Source of the DNA: an uncultured Streptococcus sp.
Lineage (GTDB): Bacteria > Bacillota > Bacilli > Lactobacillales > Streptococcaceae
Length of the DNA stretch: 11,268 nucleotides
Direction: 5' to 3'
NCBI GenBank assembly: GCA_934216185.1
Contig: CAKQBM010000054.1
Span: 1 to 11,268, forward strand
Position numbers and translations under genes: made by a program. Under the pieces are notes generated by a model. That model did not search any database and was not told the origin of the DNA. It worked only from the letters and a program-made list of their open reading frames with translations. Of this stretch, positions 1 through 6,654 are shown in pieces (positions within the stretch are counted from its first letter, which is position 1; each line of letters begins with the position of its first letter).

Positions 1-1709
1 TGAAGAGTAGAATCCTTGATAGAGATGTCTTCACGTGGGAATGACCAGTTGAGGATGGTAACAGGTCCAGTCAACATACCTTTAACAGGTTTGTTTGTAC
101 GGCTTTGTGCATAGCTAGACCATTTAACAGTGATAGGGTTGAGACGAGTGACATCTCCCCAGATGATTGGTGGTTTAACCCCACGCATACCGTATGACTG
201 TACCCAACCATTTTTAGAGAAGAGGTATCCTGACAAGTTTTGACCGAAGTACTCAACCATGTCATTACGCTCGAATTCACCGTGAACAAGGACATCAAAG
301 TCAATATCTTCTTGCCATTTGATCCATTCATCAATTGTTTCAGCAAGGAAAGCATCGTACTCTTCTTGAGATAATTCACCTTTACGGTAAGCCAAACGTT
401 TGGCACGAACTTCTTTTGTTTGAGGGAATGACCCAATCGTTGTTGTTGGAAGAGCTGGAAGTTTGAAAGCTGCTTCTTGGATAGCTTCACGTTCTGCAAA
501 GGCTGGCAAGCGAGTGTAGTCTGCGTCTGTCAAGCCAGCGATACGCGCACGAAGTTCAGCATTTTCACCCACACGTTCAGTCGCAAAAAGTTCTTTGTTG
601 GCTGCAAGAGCTGCTTCACCTTGACCGTTGCGGATAGCATCCAAGTCACGAAGTTCTTCCAATTTTTCAACTGCAAAAGCAAAGTGATTCAAGATAGCTG
701 GTTCAAATTCTTCGTTAGCAGTTGTAAATGGCACATGAAGAAGTGAGCATGAGCTTGTCAAAACGATGTTTTCAGCTGGGATTTGCTCAAGAATAGCCAA
801 ACTCTTTTCGTAGTTGTTACGCCAGATGTTTTTACCATTGACAATACCTGCATAAAGAGTCTTATCAGCTGGGAAACCACCTTTAACCAATTCAAGAGTT
901 TTCTTACCTTCAACGAAGTCAAGACCGATAGCATCGACTGGCAAGTTTACAAGGTCAGCGTAAACGTCACGAACATCACCGAAGTAAGTTTGAAGCAAGA
1001 CTTCAAGACCTTTTTTGTCAGCCAAGAGTTTGTTGTAGAGGTTCAAGAAGAGAGCTTTTTCTTCAGCTGTCAAGTCTTTGACAAGAGCAGCTTCATCCAA
1101 TTGGATACGAGTCGCACCAAGTTCTGCCAATTTAGCAAAAACTTCTTGGTAAGCAGCTACTAAGCTGTCTACGAAGTCTTCCGCTTTCACACCTTCTTCA
1201 AAGTCTGACAATTGAAGGAAAGTGAATGGACCTACAAGAACTGGACGAGTGTTCAATCCAAGTTCTTTTGCTTCTTGGAACTCATCGAAGATTTTGTGAC
1301 CAGCCAATTTTACTTGAGTGTCTTTTTCAAACTTAGGAACGATGTAGTGGTAGTTGGTGTTGAACCATTTCTTCATTGGAAGGGCGCGAACGTCTCCTTT
1401 TTCTCCTTGGTACCCACGACCCAAAGCGAAGTAGCGCTCAAGGTCAGACAAGTCCAAGTTTTGAACTGAAGCAGGTACCACGTTGAAAAGGAAAGCTGCA
1501 TCTAGGAAGTTGTCATAGTGAGAAAAGTCATTTGATGGGATTTCAGTGATGCCTTTTTCTTTGACAATGTTCCAGTGTTTAGCACGCAAGTCTTTTGCGG
1601 CTGCCAAGAGATCTTCTTCTGAGATTTCTTTTCTAAAGTATTTTTCAGTTGTAAATTTTAATTCGCGGAATTCGCCCAAACGAGGGAAACCGATGATTGT
1701 AGTTGACAT
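1..1709 (-). CDS. metE: Cobalamin-independent methionine synthase, C-terminal end outside the window
   Basis: MetE is a cytoplasmic zinc enzyme that moves the methyl group of 5-methyltetrahydropteroyl-triglutamate to homocysteine, the last step of methionine synthesis. The reading frame is open from an ATG at 1709 to the window edge, 569 codons of an enzyme usually near 750 residues. The N-terminal segment [12 protein letters not shown] is the family's typical start. Further in, motifs such as [16 protein letters not shown] and [14 protein letters not shown] mark the linker and the beginning of the catalytic barrel. The zinc ligands (His, Cys, Glu, Cys in the last quarter) lie beyond the edge and cannot be checked. 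The start is fixed by a strong GGAGG seven bases upstream (1717-1721). A MET-box and an extended -10 precede the gene, so methionine-responsive LysR-type control is likely. In streptococci metF often follows metE; here that side is cut off. Confidence 0.97.
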   Translation of the reverse strand, partial: MSTTIIGFPRLGEFRELKFTTEKYFRKEISEEDLLAAAKDLRAKHWNIVKEKGITEIPSNDFSHYDNFLDAAFLFNVVPASVQNLDLSDLERYFALGRGYQGEKGDVRALPMKKWFNTNYHYIVPKFEKDTQVKLAGHKIFDEFQEAKELGLNTRPVLVGPFTFLQLSDFEEGVKAEDFVDSLVAAYQEVFAKLAELGATRIQLDEAALVKDLTAEEKALFLNLYNKLLADKKGLEVLLQTYFGDVRDVYADLVNLPVDAIGLDFVEGKKTLELVKGGFPADKTLYAGIVNGKNIWRNNYEKSLAILEQIPAENIVLTSSCSLLHVPFTTANEEFEPAILNHFAFAVEKLEELRDLDAIRNGQGEAALAANKELFATERVGENAELRARIAGLTDADYTRLPAFAEREAIQEAAFKLPALPTTTIGSFPQTKEVRAKRLAYRKGELSQEEYDAFLAETIDEWIKWQEDIDFDVLVHGEFERNDMVEYFGQNLSGYLFSKNGWVQSYGMRGVKPPIIWGDVTRLNPITVKWSSYAQSRTNKPVKGMLTGPVTILNWSFPREDISIKDSTL

Positions 1710-1740
1710 GATGTGTCCTCCAAAATTTGTTGTTGAAACT

Positions 1741-1749
1741 ATCTTAACA
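1741..1749 (-). promoter_or_regulatory. metE promoter, extended -10
   Basis: On the minus strand TGT-TAAGAT forms an extended -10 element (TAAGAT at 1741-1746, TG at 1748-1749), which places the transcription start near 1734 and gives a leader of about 25 nt. No good -35 hexamer sits at the right distance, as expected for a promoter that needs an activator. The position is inferred from sequence only. Confidence 0.5.
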
Positions 1750-1789
1750 GAAAAGAAAGCGTCTGTATAATTGTAAAAAATTAGGCTTT

Positions 1790-1810
1790 GATATAGTTTG
1801 AAACTATATC
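1790..1810. promoter_or_regulatory. MET-box, likely MetR/MtaR-type LysR regulator site
   Basis: A perfect palindrome with 10-bp arms GATATAGTTT and AAACTATATC around a single central base at 1800. It matches the streptococcal MET-box pattern TATAGTTT-n-AAACTATA, proposed in comparative genomics as the binding site of the LysR-type methionine regulator (MtaR, also called MetR or CmhR). The centre lies about 66 bp upstream of the inferred metE start site, the usual place for a LysR recognition site. Binding by that protein is inferred. Confidence 0.85.
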
Positions 1811-1821
1811 TCCGTTTTAGA

Positions 1822-1852
1822 CAAAAGAAAAAGACCTGAGACAAATGCCTCA
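1822..1852 (-). terminator. Rho-independent terminator downstream of higBA or of a short RNA
   Basis: On the minus strand TGAGGC, loop ATTT and GTCTCA form a six-pair stem with one G-U pair (1837-1852). A T-rich tract, TCTTTTTCTTTT, follows closely (1822-1833). It would end leftward transcription coming from higA or from the candidate promoter near 1976, and would insulate metE from it. Confidence 0.6.
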
Positions 1853-1967
1853 AATCCTTTGTGTAGCTTGTTTTATAGCTTTATTTCAGTTAGACGGTTC
1901 AAACGCGTTATTAGTAATTCTTATAAGTGACTATGGCTTGTTATTAGAAAAGACTATAAGTTGATTT
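1822..1967 (-). ncRNA. Possible small RNA between higA and metE
   Basis: A consensus -10, TATAAT, lies on the minus strand at 1974-1979, giving a start near 1967. About 145 nt later transcription would stop at the hairpin and T-tract of 1822-1852. No open reading frame with a ribosome binding site is visible in between, and no T-box or SAM riboswitch signature is seen. The -35 region is poor, so this may simply be the 3' untranslated end of the higBA transcript. The call rests only on promoter and terminator spacing. Confidence 0.22.
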
Positions 1968-2032
1968 TTCTATATTATACACTTGAGGTACTATCACTGT
2001 TAAATTTGTTAAAGTTTTCCAACTCCTTCCCA

Positions 2033-2326
2033 TCAACTCTTTCCCTGTTCGAGGGGGACGACTGCTAATGTCTTTCCTAAACTGGCTAAAACTTTCAAGA
2101 CTGTATCCAACTGAGGACTAGTCTTTCCTGTTTCCATTCTAGCTATGACAGGCTGGCTTACTCCACTAAGTTCTTCTAGCTTTTTCTGACTGATTCCTTG
2201 TTCATGCCTAGCCTCAATCAGCTCACTCATGATAGCCACTCGCATATCGCTTTCAAGGATTTCCTCCTTGGTAAAGAGTTCATATCGGACATCCTTCCAA
2301 TTACTCCCAATGGCACTATTCTTCAT
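2033..2326 (-). CDS. higA: HigA-type XRE antitoxin of the higBA pair
   Basis: A 97-residue antitoxin that should bind and neutralise the HigB-like toxin encoded just before it and repress their shared promoter. A helix-turn-helix of the XRE/Cro class spans roughly residues 44-84 ([20 protein letters not shown] followed by METGKTSP). The N-terminal 40 residues would carry toxin contacts. The gene overlaps the end of the toxin gene by 11 nt. I prefer the ATG at 2326 over the GTG one codon earlier, because GAGGG in the toxin tail lies seven bases before the ATG. Toxin first, antitoxin second is the typical higBA order. The length is normal for the family and the frame is intact. Confidence 0.9.
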   Translation of the reverse strand: MKNSAIGSNWKDVRYELFTKEEILESDMRVAIMSELIEARHEQGISQKKLEELSGVSQPVIARMETGKTSPQLDTVLKVLASLGKTLAVVPLEQGKS

Positions 2327-2681
2327 CACTTAACCCTCTTTCTTTTAAGTCCTTTAACTCACGCTTGGCTTTTTCAATTTCTCTTCTAGGAGTTTTCTGA
2401 GTCTTTTTGACAAAATGATGTAAAAGAACAAAACTCCCATCAAGCCACGCTACAAATAATATCCTATCCCTAAGAGGTCTTAGTTCCCAAATCTCATCTT
2501 CCAAATGTTTCATATAGGGTTCACCAGCTCTCGTCCCATGCTGACTAAGCAACTCGATATAGTCATTTAGTTTATTGAGTTTGATGCGACTATCCTTACT
2601 TTTCTGACTAGCCAATTCTCTCATATAATCCAAAACTGGCTCGTTTCCATTTTTATCCTTATAGAAGTAAATCGTATGCAC
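2316..2681 (-). CDS. higB: HigB/RelE-superfamily toxin (phage Gp49-like)
   Basis: A 121-residue toxin of the RelE/HigB superfamily (Gp49-like, Pfam PF05973 type), expected to act as a ribosome-dependent mRNA endonuclease. Visible family features are the N-terminal [16 protein letters not shown] strand-helix segment, the central [16 protein letters not shown] strands and a C-terminal FVKKTQKTP segment followed by a charged helix. The start is not ATG. A GTG at 2681 lies seven bases after GAGG (2689-2692), while the TTG one codon earlier lies only four bases after it, so GTG is preferred. A promoter with a palindromic operator sits just upstream, and higA overlaps the 3' end, giving an autoregulated two-gene operon. 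Confidence 0.88.
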   Translation of the reverse strand: MHTIYFYKDKNGNEPVLDYMRELASQKSKDSRIKLNKLNDYIELLSQHGTRAGEPYMKHLEDEIWELRPLRDRILFVAWLDGSFVLLHHFVKKTQKTPRREIEKAKRELKDLKERGLSDEE

Positions 2682-2688
2682 CAAGCAA

Positions 2689-2692
2689 CCTC
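2689..2692 (-). promoter_or_regulatory. Ribosome binding site that selects the GTG start of higB
   Basis: GAGG on the minus strand, seven bases before GTG (2681) and four before TTG (2684). The spacing favours GTG. Confidence 0.6.
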
Positions 2693-2703
2693 TTTCTAAT
2701 TTA

Positions 2704-2732
2704 ATTATAACTCAAAAGTTATTAAAAGTAAA
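2704..2732 (-). promoter_or_regulatory. higBA promoter with palindromic operator
   Basis: On the minus strand a -35 TTTACT (2727-2732) and a perfect -10 TATAAT (2704-2709) are separated by 17 bp. Between and over them lies the inverted repeat ATAACT-4 bp-AGTTAT (2707-2722), which covers most of the spacer and part of the -10. That is where an autorepressing antitoxin would block RNA polymerase. The promoter is seen in the sequence; HigA as the repressor is inferred. Confidence 0.75.
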
Positions 2733-2744
2733 TCTGAGCACTCA

Positions 2745-2778
2745 TAAAAAGAAGACCTTAGAAAAACTCTAAAGGTCT
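2745..2778 (-). terminator. Terminator of the DUF1722/glycosylase transcript
   Basis: On the minus strand a hairpin pairs AGACCTT-T-AG with CTAAGGTCT (nine pairs, one bulged T; 2753-2778) and is followed by TTTTT (2746-2750). It lies about 60 bp after the stop of the glycosylase homologue and just before the higBA promoter, so it separates the two units. Confidence 0.75.
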
Positions 2779-2837
2779 CATCTCTATTATTCGAAAAAAT
2801 TACGAGAAGAGTTATAAATTGAAGGCAATCTTTACTA

Positions 2838-3203
2838 TTATTCCAGCTCTATCCCCTTCTCTCGGAGATTATCCAGACACTCCTTATAGTAGGCAGCATC
2901 GTGCTCCTTGTAAATAGGGCTCGTCAAAGTCGCCTCAGGTAAATCCTCATAAGAAGGACAAATCTTACCACGATAGTTTTTATCCAACCACTCTGGACTA
3001 ACATTGTAACCACGGCTAGCCATCTCCTTCATGATCAAGCCATGATAGGCATAGAGACGATAGGGCGAGTGGGTAAAGACATAGTCCACCGTTGCATGCT
3101 TTCTGCCCCAGCCATTGCCACGCAGGGCGCAACACTCTCGATGTTGCCCCAAGAGTTGAGGACGAGGAAGCTGTGAAATCAAAGCCTCATGCCAAAGTCT
3201 CAT
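2838..3203 (-). CDS. Pyrimidine-dimer DNA glycosylase (T4 endonuclease V) homologue
   Basis: A 121-residue protein of the Pyr_excise family (PF03013/TIGR02328 type). The best-known relative, phage T4 endonuclease V (DenV), cuts the glycosidic bond at UV-induced cyclobutane pyrimidine dimers and nicks the strand. Arg22-Glu23 of the segment QHRE match in residue number the Arg22-Glu23 of the T4 enzyme, where Glu23 is catalytic. The T4 nucleophile, the exposed amino group of Thr2, has no match here: residue 2 is Arg, so the start Met is unlikely to be removed. Activity may therefore differ. The ATG at 3203 has AAGGAG six bases upstream, and the gene overlaps the DUF1722 gene by 17 nt, suggesting coupled translation. 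The family assignment is firm; the reaction is inferred. Confidence 0.8.
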   Translation of the reverse strand: MRLWHEALISQLPRPQLLGQHRECCALRGNGWGRKHATVDYVFTHSPYRLYAYHGLIMKEMASRGYNVSPEWLDKNYRGKICPSYEDLPEATLTSPIYKEHDAAYYKECLDNLREKGIELE

Positions 3204-3591
3204 AACAATCTCCTTTCAGTAAAGTCGAATGTTGCAAGTAGGTATTGGGATAGCGAACAAGCAAGTCTCGAGTCTTAGCGATTAAGTCTTCCTTAGAATC
3301 CTGACCAAAGCGGTAACTATCCAGCAATAACATGTAGTCCTTGCGCTCAGCATCTGTCGCTTTCTTTTTGAAATAGCCCCAAATATGCTGAAAGGCATTG
3401 CAAACCTGACCTCTATGCTCAGGGATTTGACAGGCACGATCGATCAGTTCCTGAACATGACTTACCTCTACCTCTTCGTTCTTCAAGTATTGGCGAATCT
3501 CATTGTATATATTGCTGGAATGGCTCAACACGAGGTATTTGTTTCTAGCCCAGAGTTGTTGGCACCGGGATTTTTGATTAGTTTGTTCCAT
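3187..3591 (-). CDS. DUF1722 (YbgA-like) protein
   Basis: A 134-residue cytoplasmic protein matching the YbgA/DUF1722 family. It starts with the typical LWARNKYLVLSHS segment (Trp, Lys-Tyr, Ser-His), has a central FQHIWGYFKKK helix and ends in LLVRYPNTYLQHSTLL. The biochemical function of DUF1722 is unknown. In Escherichia coli ybgA lies next to phr, the DNA photolyase gene, and here the gene overlaps a pyrimidine-dimer glycosylase homologue, so the gene context in both cases points to UV-damage repair. The ATG at 3591 has only a weak ribosome binding site (AGTAGAAA). I see no convincing promoter in the 70 bp before it, so it may be read from the fic side. It is a stand-alone form, not fused to DUF523 as in YbgA-type fusions. 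Confidence 0.75.
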   Translation of the reverse strand: MEQTNQKSRCQQLWARNKYLVLSHSSNIYNEIRQYLKNEEVEVSHVQELIDRACQIPEHRGQVCNAFQHIWGYFKKKATDAERKDYMLLLDSYRFGQDSKEDLIAKTRDLLVRYPNTYLQHSTLLKGDCYETLA

Positions 3592-3650
3592 ATTTCTACT
3601 AACTTTCTACTAGTTCCCAGGAAATATGGAAACAAAGTTGTATCTTAAAA

Positions 3651-3683
3651 ATGAGCGAATTATGAGCGAATTATGAGCGAATA
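3651..3683. repeat. 11-bp tandem repeat, three copies, over the fic stop codon
   Basis: The unit ATGAGCGAATT (plus strand) occurs at 3651-3661 and 3662-3672, and again at 3673-3683 with the last base changed. The fic stop codon (3660-3662) falls inside it. Because 11 is not a multiple of three, copy-number changes can alter the C-terminus: loss of one unit would remove the present stop and add roughly a dozen codons. Confidence 0.9.
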
Positions 3684-4649
3684 AAGAGTGTTTTTTGTAG
3701 TTCCCGATTTTTCTAACAAACCTTGATTTACGAATATTTGGAGATAACGACGCATGGTTGCCGCACTCAAACCTGTTAGTTCTTGTGCAACTGCAGTTGT
3801 TATCTGATAATTCTCTACAAGATAAGACTCTATTTTTTCAAAAATAGCTAGCTCACGTGGTTTCAAAAGTAATTTAACCGACTTTTCCGTACTATCATTT
3901 TTTTGCTGACTATAATCCAGCAAGGTTTCTAAAATCGCTTCAAGCATAAATTGGATGAATTTTGTAGAATCATTAGCCTCATTACTCTCTGTTAAAGCTT
4001 GATAATACCCTGACTGGTGTCGGTAAATAACAGACTCGACAGGAAGCCACTCAAATAAAGGATTCCATCTACTCAAAATTAGGCTCTGCCACATCCGCCC
4101 CATACGACCGTTCCCATCCTCAAAAGGGTGAATAATTTCTAACTCAAAATGCACGATACAAGATTTGACAATATCAGATATGTGGCTAGACTTAGCCCAA
4201 GAAAATAAGTCCGATACCAGCTTAGGAACAAACTGTGGTCGCGCTCCAAGATGAACAACTTTCCCTGATCCATCAAAAACACCCACATCGCCTAATCGAA
4301 ACTGTCCAGGATGCTTGACCAAATCCTGTGTCAGCAATTGATGAACTAGTAAAAAATCATCTATACTGTATGGATTTAAGCGAAAAACCTTCTCATAAGC
4401 TTCATAAGCATTTTGGACCTCATGGATATCTTTAAGGGGACCTAAAACTCTTTTTCCCTCTATGACATCCGTCACCTGCTCCAGAGAAAGACTATTATTC
4501 TCAATAGCTAAAGAGGATTGAATAGAGCGAATCCGATTTTCCTTGCGTAGGTGTAATTCCCTCGTTTCGAAAGAAAGTTGAGTCGCCAACTCAGAAATCT
4601 TCTGCACAAGATTCAATATTTCTTCTGTTATTTTATAGTTAGGTGTCAT
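3660..4649 (-). CDS. Fic-domain protein (class II-like) with C-terminal winged helix
   Basis: A 329-residue Fic protein, a family that usually moves AMP from ATP to a hydroxyl side chain of a target protein. The core motif HPFEDGNGRMGR (about residues 174-185) carries the catalytic His and the nucleotide-binding GNGR loop. An N-terminal SLAIEN (about 46-51) fits the inhibitory (S/T)xxxE(G/N) motif of class II Fic proteins, whose Glu blocks ATP positioning, so the enzyme is probably autoinhibited. Residues 260-329 look like a winged helix-turn-helix (ELTGLSAATMRRYLQ). I chose the ATG at 4649 because AAGGAAG precedes it and it overlaps the XRE gene by 11 nt; a longer frame reaches 4691 without a good site. 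The target protein is unknown. The stop codon lies in a tandem repeat. Confidence 0.88.
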   Translation of the reverse strand: MTPNYKITEEILNLVQKISELATQLSFETRELHLRKENRIRSIQSSLAIENNSLSLEQVTDVIEGKRVLGPLKDIHEVQNAYEAYEKVFRLNPYSIDDFLLVHQLLTQDLVKHPGQFRLGDVGVFDGSGKVVHLGARPQFVPKLVSDLFSWAKSSHISDIVKSCIVHFELEIIHPFEDGNGRMGRMWQSLILSRWNPLFEWLPVESVIYRHQSGYYQALTESNEANDSTKFIQFMLEAILETLLDYSQQKNDSTEKSVKLLLKPRELAIFEKIESYLVENYQITTAVAQELTGLSAATMRRYLQIFVNQGLLEKSGTTKNTLYSLIIRS

Positions 4650-4944
4650 CGTCTTCCTTTCTATGTAAATCTTCAAGTAAAATCTCCGCAACTTTTACAT
4701 CGTAAGCATTCTGTAGATTGAGCCAGGTTTGCATGGAAACTTCGCTTAGCTTAGCTAACTTATGAGCCGTTTCTTTACTAACGGACTCCTTTGCATTAAC
4801 TAGCTTGTTGACGGTCTTGGCGGAAACTCCTAAACGCTCCGCAAATTCTTTCTGCGTTAGGTTATAATCTTCAATCAACTCCTCAACATACTGACCTGGA
4901 TGAAAAGCAATCAGGTCTTTGTATTCAACAATTTTATTACTCAT
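4639..4944 (-). CDS. HigA/VapI-like XRE regulator paired with Fic
   Basis: A 101-residue helix-turn-helix protein of the HigA/VapI antitoxin class. Residues 28-65 hold the DNA-binding part (NLTQKEFAERLGVSAKTVNK), preceded by FHPGQYVEELIEDY, a typical lead-in of this family. It ends within the fic start region, overlapping it by 11 nt, so the two are translated from one message. The arrangement suggests a regulator or antitoxin for the Fic protein, although a class II Fic protein already carries its own inhibitory helix. Its ATG lies an unusually long 13 bases after GAGGAG, with no alternative in-frame start nearby. The 66 bp separating it from hsdM hold no clear promoter or terminator, so co-transcription with the methyltransferase genes is possible. 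Confidence 0.82.
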   Translation of the reverse strand: MSNKIVEYKDLIAFHPGQYVEELIEDYNLTQKEFAERLGVSAKTVNKLVNAKESVSKETAHKLAKLSEVSMQTWLNLQNAYDVKVAEILLEDLHRKEDDDT

Positions 4945-5010
4945 AGTGATTGCTAATCTCCTCTATTTTTAAGATTTCGATTTCTATAGGGATGGAAACA
5001 ATCTTCTCCA

Positions 5011-6642
5011 TCACCCTTCAAACTCTTTCAAAAACTCTTTGAGTTCAACATCGGCTTCTGGTGTGGTTCCGTGTAGTTGATCGAGCATTTCAAGTAGAGA
5101 AGCGGTTTGGTTTTGGATTGCTTGATTTGTCGTGTTGATCTTGCTAACGATATCTGTCAGTGGTTCGACTTCTTCTTCCTCAAAGGTATCTACATAGCGA
5201 GGGATATTAAGGTTATAGTCATTTTCGACAATTTCTTCATAGCTTGCCAGATGGGCAAACTTGTCAATCTCCTCACGTGACTTGTAGGCTTCCAGAATCT
5301 TCTCGATATGAGCATCCGTCATGATATTCTGGTTTTTACCCTTATCAAACTCTTTAGAGGCATCGATAAAGTAGACATCACGATTGGTATGGTTCTTTTT
5401 GAGAATAATAACCGTGGTCGGAATGCTGGTATTAAAGAAGATATTGGCTGGTAGACCGATAACTGTGTCAATAGCTCCTTCTTCTAGCAAGGCCTTACGA
5501 ATAGTCCCTTCCGCATTGCCACGGAAAAGCACACCGTGGGGGAGGACGATAGCCATAACTCCGTTATCTTGCTTGAGGTGGTAATACCCATGCAAGAGAA
5601 AGGCAAAGTCAGCTTTGGACTGGGGTGCCAGTTTCCCAAAAGGAGAAAAACGAGGGTCATTCAAGAAGCCAGAGTTTGCTGACCACTTAGCAGAGTAAGG
5701 AGGGTTCATCAGAACACCGTCAAAGTTAGTCGGTTCTTGAGTCGGCCAGTCTTCATCCAGTGTATCGGCATTGTGGAGAAATTGATTCTCAACAGGAACA
5801 CCGTGTAGAATCATGTTCATCCGAGCCAAGTTATAGGTTGAGGTATTGAGCTCCTGACCAAAGTAAACCACTGTCTGCGGTTTATGAGAGTATTTCTTGG
5901 CATTGAGCAAGAGGGAGCCAGAGCCCATAGTCGCATCATAGATGGTAAAACCTAGCTGGTCCTCACGACCCAAAAAGGCAATCTGAGTCATAAGTTTGAC
6001 AACAGGCTGAGGTGTATAGAACTCACCAGCCTTCTTACCCGAGTCAGTCGCAAACTGACCAATCAGATACTCATAAGCATCCCCCAGCATATCGCCTGCA
6101 TGACCAGCCACATCTAGCACAGCCAACTCCTTCATGACCGCCGCCACCGTTTGGTTTTGCTTTTGCGGAGTCGCCCCTAGCTTTTTGGAATAGAGATCAA
6201 TATCTTCAAAGAGGTTTTCATAGAGTTCATCACTCTGCTCGATATCTCGAAAACCCTGAGCCAAATCTTCCAACTGGAAAGTTCCCTCATTGACACGTGC
6301 TACAAGAGCCGTAAAAGTCAACTCAGGCTTGATACTGTAGTTGAGTTCGTCCCTCATGACTGCAAGAAGATCCTCGTGGGTATCCGCATCCTCATAGTAG
6401 GAGCGATAGACATCAAGAGCAGCCTCTAGACTCTCACTCCCCTCCTCCATAGTCTCCGCCACGAAAAAGAGCATCTTGTCTGACAGATACTTATAAAAGA
6501 CCGTACCCAAAAGATAGGACTTGTAGTCATTAGCATCCATCTTAGAGCGGAGAACATCCGCTGAGTTCCACAGAGCTTGGTAAAGCGACTGTGACGTTTG
6601 TGTTGTTTCCATAATGTTTCTTTCTAAGTTTTGATTAATCAT
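5011..6642 (-). CDS. hsdM: Type I restriction-modification methyltransferase subunit
   Basis: HsdM transfers methyl from S-adenosylmethionine to adenine N6 at sites chosen by HsdS, in an M2S1 complex. The protein has 543 residues. An N-terminal helical domain (QALWNSADVLRSKMDANDY) is followed by GEFYTPQPVV (206-215), the S-adenosylmethionine motif DATMGSGSLLL (236-246) and the catalytic NPPY (313-316), all intact. A coiled C-terminal helix (from about 490) should contact HsdS. The start at 6642 follows the KAP gene stop by 12 bp; an alternative ATG at 6612 would give 533 residues starting METTQ, and neither has a strong ribosome binding site. Base composition is closer to metE than to the AT-rich KAP gene upstream. 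Modification should be functional if HsdS is; restriction would need an HsdR that is not here. Confidence 0.96.
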   Translation of the reverse strand: MINQNLERNIMETTQTSQSLYQALWNSADVLRSKMDANDYKSYLLGTVFYKYLSDKMLFFVAETMEEGSESLEAALDVYRSYYEDADTHEDLLAVMRDELNYSIKPELTFTALVARVNEGTFQLEDLAQGFRDIEQSDELYENLFEDIDLYSKKLGATPQKQNQTVAAVMKELAVLDVAGHAGDMLGDAYEYLIGQFATDSGKKAGEFYTPQPVVKLMTQIAFLGREDQLGFTIYDATMGSGSLLLNAKKYSHKPQTVVYFGQELNTSTYNLARMNMILHGVPVENQFLHNADTLDEDWPTQEPTNFDGVLMNPPYSAKWSANSGFLNDPRFSPFGKLAPQSKADFAFLLHGYYHLKQDNGVMAIVLPHGVLFRGNAEGTIRKALLEEGAIDTVIGLPANIFFNTSIPTTVIILKKNHTNRDVYFIDASKEFDKGKNQNIMTDAHIEKILEAYKSREEIDKFAHLASYEEIVENDYNLNIPRYVDTFEEEEVEPLTDIVSKINTTNQAIQNQTASLLEMLDQLHGTTPEADVELKEFLKEFEG

Positions 6643-6654
6643 GCTTTCTTTAGT

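Noticed and set aside
71..1770. Several open frames across metE: a minus-strand frame at 71-499 and plus-strand frames at 477-746, 783-1163, 1212-1469 and 1546-1770.
   Set aside because: They lie within or over metE, whose own frame is unbroken with clear family motifs. Their translations are low-complexity, rich in Phe, Ser and Val, and lack ribosome binding sites.
1860..1975. A tracrRNA, T-box or SAM riboswitch in the non-coding stretch before metE.
   Set aside because: No T-box core, no SAM riboswitch core and no match to a CRISPR repeat or antirepeat that I can see. There is no cas gene or array in the window.
2198..5584. Plus-strand open frames at 2198-2389, 3385-3648 and 5384-5584.
   Set aside because: Each is opposite a well-supported minus-strand gene (higA/higB, DUF1722, hsdM) and shows no recognisable domain or translation signal.
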